A stretch of DNA of 17,808 nt from positions 1 to 17,808 of the forward strand of contig BTTE01000056.1 of the NCBI GenBank assembly GCA_036244975.1. The letters are read 5' to 3'. The number at the start of each line of letters is the position of its first letter. Within the stretch, counting starts at the first letter, position 1. The translations under genes were made by a program, and so were the position numbers. This DNA comes from Sulfidibacterium sp036244975. Its GTDB lineage: Bacteria > Bacteroidota > Bacteroidia > Bacteroidales > F082. This document shows positions 13,766 through 17,808 of the stretch, piece after piece. The notes below the pieces were generated by a model. It had not been told where the DNA came from, did not search any database, and saw nothing but the letters and a program-made list of their open reading frames with translations.

Positions 13766-14389
13766 TTAAAACAATTCTTCAGTTGCCTTTACTGCGGCTT
13801 CCGTAAAGATAAGTTTCCCACCATTCAGAATATCATAAGTATTCAATGAAGAGGTGCGGAGTACTCTTGCTTTGGGAAGATTACGGGAAGCAAGATAAAG
13901 ATTTTCATCAGTATCGTTGACAACCAGTAAAGTTTTCTGATCATTCAGTTTAAGGTTTGAGAGTATGTTCAGATACTCTTTGGTTTTGGCAGCTTCCATT
14001 TTAAAATCTTCCACTACCACAATTTCATTATCTTTTGCTTTATAAGTAAGCGCAGATTTTCTGGCCAGTCTTTTCACCTTTTTATTCAGTTTTGAATAAT
14101 AATCGCGGGGATGAGGGCCAAAGACACGACCACCGCCACGAAAAACAGGATTTTTGATATCGCCGGCTCGTGCAGTACCCGTACCTTTTTGTCTTTTAAT
14201 CTTTCGCGTACTGCCCCTGACATCGCTGCGCTCTCTGGAATCGGACGTCCCCTGGCGCCTGTTGGCCATGATTTGCTTTACATCGAGGTAAATAGCGTGA
14301 TCGTTGGGTTCAATTCCAAAAATGGAATCTGCCAACACCACTTTACGACCGGTATCTTCTCCGTTAATCTTTACAACTGCTAATTCCAT
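13766..14389 (-). CDS. rplD: 50S ribosomal protein L4
   Basis: L4 shapes the constriction of the nascent-peptide tunnel and, in E. coli, represses the S10 operon through its leader. The 207-residue chain has the tunnel loop RKIKRQKGTGTARAGDIKNP followed by VFRGGGRVFGPHPRDY, the region where macrolide changes map. Because rpsJ here follows fusA with no leader, the E. coli type of L4 control is not expected. Its ATG lies inside the end of rplC (10-base overlap). Confidence 0.98.
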   Translation of the reverse strand: MELAVVKINGEDTGRKVVLADSIFGIEPNDHAIYLDVKQIMANRRQGTSDSRERSDVRGSTRKIKRQKGTGTARAGDIKNPVFRGGGRVFGPHPRDYYSKLNKKVKRLARKSALTYKAKDNEIVVVEDFKMEAAKTKEYLNILSNLKLNDQKTLLVVNDTDENLYLASRNLPKARVLRTSSLNTYDILNGGKLIFTEAAVKATEELF

Positions 14390-15003
14390 CTTTCTACTAT
14401 TACGTATGAATTATTAGGTCCGGGAACGGCACCTTTAACAACTAATAAATTTTTCTCGGGAATAATTTTCATAACCAGCAGGTTAATCATTTTCACACGG
14501 TTGCCACCCATACGACCGGCCATACGCATACCCTTAAAAACGCGGGATGGATAAGACGATGCCCCCAGCGAACCAGGCGCCCTGAGACGGTTATGCTGAC
14601 CGTGAGTAGCATCATTTACGCCCCTGAAATTATAACGTTTCACAACGCCCTGAAAGCCCTTCCCTTTGGAAGTGCCTACCACGTCAACAAATTCGCCTTC
14701 GGTAAAGACCTCAACCGTAACAATTTCGCCTCGGGTTTTCTTCTCATGAAAACGGGTAAACTCAGCAATCACTTTTTTAGGCGTAGTCCCGGCAGCAGCA
14801 AAATGACCCATCATAGCTTTTGTGGTATGTTTTTCTTTTTTTTCTCCATAAGCCAGCTGTATTGCCGAGTACCCGTCGTTTTCGATGGTACGTACCTGCG
14901 TTACCACACACGGGCCGGCCTCAATGACAGTGCAGGGAATATTCTTCCCCTTTTCGTCATAAATGCTGGTCATACCTATTTTTTTTCCAATTATTCCTGA
15001 CAT
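14380..15003 (-). CDS. rplC: 50S ribosomal protein L3
   Basis: L3 reaches the peptidyl transferase centre and starts large-subunit assembly. The 207-residue protein shows MSGIIGKKIGMTSIYDEKGK, VDVVGTSKGKGFQGVVKRYN, and ATHGQHNRLRAPGSLGASSY followed by VFKGMRMAGRMGGNRVK. Position 150, the glutamine methylated by PrmB in E. coli L3 (GQNQTPG), is Ser here (GASSYPS). The end is VVKGAVPGPNNSYVIVERWN. It follows rpsJ by 31 bases and overlaps rplD by 10. Confidence 0.98.
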   Translation of the reverse strand: MSGIIGKKIGMTSIYDEKGKNIPCTVIEAGPCVVTQVRTIENDGYSAIQLAYGEKKEKHTTKAMMGHFAAAGTTPKKVIAEFTRFHEKKTRGEIVTVEVFTEGEFVDVVGTSKGKGFQGVVKRYNFRGVNDATHGQHNRLRAPGSLGASSYPSRVFKGMRMAGRMGGNRVKMINLLVMKIIPEKNLLVVKGAVPGPNNSYVIVERWN

Positions 15004-15034
15004 CGCTTTTTTTCTTTAAGCCTTTAATTGTTTA

Positions 15035-15340
15035 TCAAACTTTGATCTCTACTTCAACACCACTCGGCAGCTCAAGTTTCATCAGCGCATCAATGGTCTT
15101 TGAAGAAGAATTATACACATCCATCAACCTTTTATAAGTATCAAGCTGAAACTGTTCGCGAGATCTTTTGTTCACAAAAGTAGAACGGTTTACGGTGTAT
15201 ATTTTCTTATGTGTGGGTAAAGGGATAGGACCACTCACTACGGCACCCGTCGATTTTACCGTCTTGACGATCTTCTCGGCTGATTTGTCAACGAGATTAT
15301 GATCGTAAGATTTTAGTTTTATTCTGATTCTTTGGCTCAC
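15035..15340 (-). CDS. rpsJ: 30S ribosomal protein S10 (NusE)
   Basis: S10 is in the head of the small subunit and also acts as NusE, linking ribosomes and RNA polymerase through NusG and NusB. The 101-residue protein has IRIKLKSYDHNLVDKSAEKI, SGPIPLPTHKKIYTVNRSTF and REQFQLDTYKRLMDVYNSSS. The start is GTG at 15338-15340; no in-frame ATG lies between it and the fusA stop, and the length is normal, so GTG is the likely start. It is 11 bases after fusA. Confidence 0.97.
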   Translation of the reverse strand: MSQRIRIKLKSYDHNLVDKSAEKIVKTVKSTGAVVSGPIPLPTHKKIYTVNRSTFVNKRSREQFQLDTYKRLMDVYNSSSKTIDALMKLELPSGVEVEIKV

Positions 15341-15351
15341 TTTATATGGAT

Positions 15352-17469
15352 TTAACTAACAATACCTTTTATCTTATTTATAATATCTTCTGCAATAGAA
15401 GCCGGAGTTGCTTTATAGCTATGGAATTCCATGGTAGAAGAAGCCCGGCCGGAGGTGAGTGTTCTCAAAGAAGTAACGTAACCGAACATTTCCGACAAGG
15501 GAACTTTCGCCTTCACTACCTGGAAACCAATTTTAGCGGTTATATCTTCCAAAATGGCACGGCGTTTATTTAAATCGCCGGTTACATCACCCACATATTC
15601 ATCAGGAGTAACCACTTCTAATTTCATAATGGGCTCGAGTAATACGGATTTGGCTTTGCGTGCAGCAGATTTGAATCCTCGCTTGGCAGCCATCTCAAAA
15701 GAAAGCTGGTCGGAATCAACCGGATGAAAACTCCCATCGAACAGACGAACACGCATATTCTCAAGCGGATAACCGGCCAAAACACCATTTTGCATGGCCA
15801 TTTCAAAACCTTTTTTCACCGAAGGAATAAATTCTTTCGGAATATTACCCCCTTTTACTTCATCAATAAACTCCAACCCCAACTCAGCGCCTTCAGCCGG
15901 GGAAAGCTCGAACTGAATATCGGCAAATTTACCGCGACCACCGGTCTGTTTTTTATAAACCTCACGATGGGTAACGGAAGAAGTAATGGCTTCTTTGTAA
16001 GCAACCTGCGGGTTCCCCACCTGGCACTCTACTTTGAACTCGCGTTTCAAACGGTCGATAAGAATATCCAAATGAAGTTCGCCCATACCGGAAATAATGG
16101 TTTGACCGGAATTTTCATCCGTACGTACTTTAAAAGTGGGATCCTCTTCGGCCAGTTTTGCCAAAGCGGCTCCCATTTTTTCCATATCGCCTTGTGTTTT
16201 CGGCTCAATGGCAACGCTAATAACAGGATCTGGAAAAGTTATCGATTCAAGGATGATCGGATGCTTTTCATCGGTAAGTGTATCGCCGGTATGAATGGTT
16301 TTAAACCCGACGGCGGCGCCAATGTCGCCGGCTTCGATCTGATCAAGCGGATTTTGTTTGTTGGCGTGCATCTGCATAATACGGCTGATGCGCTCTTTTT
16401 TACCGGTAGAAACATTCAAAATGTAAGAACCGGACTTTAACGTACCGGAATAAACCCGGAAAAAACAAAGACGTCCCATATAAGGGTCGGTTGCAATCTT
16501 AAAAGCCAGTGCGGCAAAACTATCGTTCGGGTCCGGTGTCCTGATTTCTTCCTTTTCGGTTTTAGGATTGATGCCTTTTACCGAATCAATATCCAGCGGA
16601 CTGGGCAGAAATTCGATAATGGCGTTGAGCAACATCTGAATGCCTTTATTCTTAAAGGCAGAACCACACATTACCGGCGTAATGCGCATTTCAAGGGTGG
16701 CTTTCCTAATGGCCTCAATCATCTCATGCTCAGTAATAGAATCAGGATTATCAAGGAATTTCTCAAGGAGTTCATCGCTTTCCTCTGCAACACCTTCAAT
16801 AAGTTTCATACGGTATTCGTAAGCCGTATCAACGAGGTCATCAGGAATGGGAATCTCAACAATCTTAACACCTTTGGTGGAATCGTCCCAGACAAAGGCT
16901 TTATTTCTTACAAGATCAACAATGCCAAGAAAGTCGTCTTCAACACCAATGGGAATCTGAATAGGAACCGGATTGGCTCCGAGGCGTTCTTTTATCTGAT
17001 CTACAACACCGAAGAAATCGGCTCCTGACCGGTCCATTTTATTCACAAAACTGATACGGGGCACATTGTATTTGTTGGCTTGTCTCCAAACGGTTTCAGA
17101 CTGTGGCTCAACACCGCCCACCGCACAAAAAAGGCCGACAGCGCCATCAAGTATTCTGAGCGAACGCTCTACCTCAACAGTAAAGTCAACGTGCCCGGGA
17201 GTATCAATAATGTTGATTTTATGTTTTTTGTTATTCAGTTCCCAAAACACCGTGGTTGCAGCGGAAGTAATGGTAATACCGCGCTCCTGTTCCTGAACCA
17301 TCCAGTCCATGGTAGCAGCGCCTTCATGCACCTCTCCGATTTTGTAATTCTTTCCGGTATAGAAAAGAATCCGCTCGGTAACCGTGGTCTTGCCGGCATC
17401 GATATGGGCCATGATCCCGATGTTTCGGGTGTACCTTAATTTGCTGTTATTTCTATCGAGAACTGCCAT
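15352..17469 (-). CDS. fusA: Elongation factor G
   Basis: EF-G drives tRNA and mRNA translocation and, with RRF, ribosome recycling. The 705-residue chain begins with the GTPase domain: AHIDAGKTT (21-29), RGITI (63-67), DTPGH (89-93, catalytic His93), NKMD (143-146) and a CGSAF motif. Domains II to V follow, including GDIGAAVGFK, LHLDILIDRLKREFKVE, and the domain IV and V parts ending in FGYVTSLRTLTSGRASSTME. It follows rpsG by 27 bases and is followed directly by rpsJ; tuf does not follow. It looks like the main EF-G (EF-G1 type), given its place in the str operon. Confidence 0.98.
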   Translation of the reverse strand: MAVLDRNNSKLRYTRNIGIMAHIDAGKTTVTERILFYTGKNYKIGEVHEGAATMDWMVQEQERGITITSAATTVFWELNNKKHKINIIDTPGHVDFTVEVERSLRILDGAVGLFCAVGGVEPQSETVWRQANKYNVPRISFVNKMDRSGADFFGVVDQIKERLGANPVPIQIPIGVEDDFLGIVDLVRNKAFVWDDSTKGVKIVEIPIPDDLVDTAYEYRMKLIEGVAEESDELLEKFLDNPDSITEHEMIEAIRKATLEMRITPVMCGSAFKNKGIQMLLNAIIEFLPSPLDIDSVKGINPKTEKEEIRTPDPNDSFAALAFKIATDPYMGRLCFFRVYSGTLKSGSYILNVSTGKKERISRIMQMHANKQNPLDQIEAGDIGAAVGFKTIHTGDTLTDEKHPIILESITFPDPVISVAIEPKTQGDMEKMGAALAKLAEEDPTFKVRTDENSGQTIISGMGELHLDILIDRLKREFKVECQVGNPQVAYKEAITSSVTHREVYKKQTGGRGKFADIQFELSPAEGAELGLEFIDEVKGGNIPKEFIPSVKKGFEMAMQNGVLAGYPLENMRVRLFDGSFHPVDSDQLSFEMAAKRGFKSAARKAKSVLLEPIMKLEVVTPDEYVGDVTGDLNKRRAILEDITAKIGFQVVKAKVPLSEMFGYVTSLRTLTSGRASSTMEFHSYKATPASIAEDIINKIKGIVS

Positions 17470-17496
17470 CTGTTAATTTCGTAAACTGAGTCAATA

Positions 17497-17808
17497 TTAG
17501 AACCTGAAATGTGAGAATGCTTTATTAGCTTCAGCCATACGGTGCGTATCTTCCTTTTTCTTAAAGGCTGCGCCTTCTTCTTTGTAAGCAGCAAGAATTT
17601 CACCGGCCAGTTTCTGACCCATGGTTTTTTCGTGGCGCTTGCGGGCAAAGCCAATCAGATTTTTCATGCCAATGGATTGTTTCCGTCCGGCACGAATTTC
17701 AGAAGGAATCTGAAAAGTAGCACCTCCGATACGGCGACTCCTTACCTCAACAGCAGGCGTAACATTGGCGAGTGCTTTTTTCCAGACATCGAGGGCCTTT
17801 TCTTCTTC
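17497..17808 (-). CDS. rpsG: 30S ribosomal protein S7, C-terminal part
   Basis: Only the last 103 codons lie in the window; the start is beyond the right edge. S7 starts assembly of the small-subunit head and contacts E-site tRNA. The translated frame shows ALDVWKKALANVTPAVEVRS, RRIGGATFQIPSEIRAGRKQ, and the end HRMAEANKAFSHFRF before TAA at 17497-17499, all typical of S7. The usual length is about 156 residues, so roughly the first 55 are missing from view. A different frame over the same DNA (17436-17654) is a shadow. rpsL should lie next to the right. Confidence 0.96.
   Translation of the reverse strand, partial: EEEKALDVWKKALANVTPAVEVRSRRIGGATFQIPSEIRAGRKQSIGMKNLIGFARKRHEKTMGQKLAGEILAAYKEEGAAFKKKEDTHRMAEANKAFSHFRF

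Noticed and set aside
15724..16440. 238-codon plus-strand frame opposite fusA, and similar ones opposite map (3992-4639) and rplV/rpsS (11939-12484)
   Set aside because: Long antisense frames are expected opposite strongly biased coding sequence; none shows a recognisable domain, and the minus-strand genes are certain.
17436..17654. Minus-strand 72-codon frame at the right edge
   Set aside because: It is a frame-shifted reading of rpsG crossing into the fusA start; the correct frame gives a clear S7 C-terminus.

Overview
The window is one nearly unbroken ribosomal-protein superoperon read entirely on the minus strand, so transcription runs from the right edge to the left. Going in that direction the genes are rpsG (3' part only), fusA, rpsJ, rplC, rplD, rplW, rplB, rpsS, rplV, rpsC, rplP, rpmC, rpsQ, rplN, rplX, rplE, rpsN, rpsH, rplF, rplR, rpsE, rpmD, rplO, secY, map, infA, rpmJ, rpsM, rpsK, rpsD, rpoA and rplQ. 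This is the str, S10, spc and alpha operons joined end to end. Thirty-two protein genes were identified, two of them (rpmJ and rpmD) read directly from the DNA because they are very short. No tRNA, rRNA, CRISPR array or insertion sequence was seen.

The organism is most likely a member of the Bacteroidota, probably Bacteroidales. The supporting points are: fusA runs straight into rpsJ with no tuf; secY runs straight into map with no adk; S4, S14 and L36 are all zinc-free types; starts are mostly preceded by A/T-rich sequence without a Shine-Dalgarno motif; L2 has the NPVDHPMGGGEG variant; and a promoter of the Bacteroides type (TTTG, then TAnnTTTG) lies at the left edge. These points are family knowledge applied by eye, not a database match.

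Layout: 17808-15352 is the str part (S7, EF-G). 15340-10447 is the S10 part (S10, L3, L4, L23, L2, S19, L22, S3, L16, L29, S17). 10178-4702 is the spc part (L14 to SecY). 4690-3564 holds map, infA and rpmJ. 3534-352 is the alpha part (S13, S11, S4, RNA polymerase alpha, L17). Gaps are 2 to 42 bases and two gene pairs overlap, so no room exists for ordinary internal promoters between most genes. A strong intrinsic terminator at 293-340 ends the operon 11 bases after rplQ. Positions 1-292 are an intergenic region with a promoter reading left, out of the window, toward an unseen gene.

The genes supply the ribosome (both subunits), the translocation GTPase EF-G, initiation factor IF-1, the protein-export channel SecY, the enzyme that removes the initiator methionine, and the RNA polymerase alpha subunit, so ribosome assembly, translation start, elongation, nascent-chain processing, export and transcription capacity are made together.

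I did not find a previously undescribed system. The points most worth a second look are the long Lys/Glu/Ala tail on L17 with an internal 23-residue repeat, the few Shine-Dalgarno-like sites in an otherwise SD-poor operon, residue changes in SecY and L3 at positions that matter in E. coli, and the paired TTTCGAAA palindromes beside the left-edge promoter.
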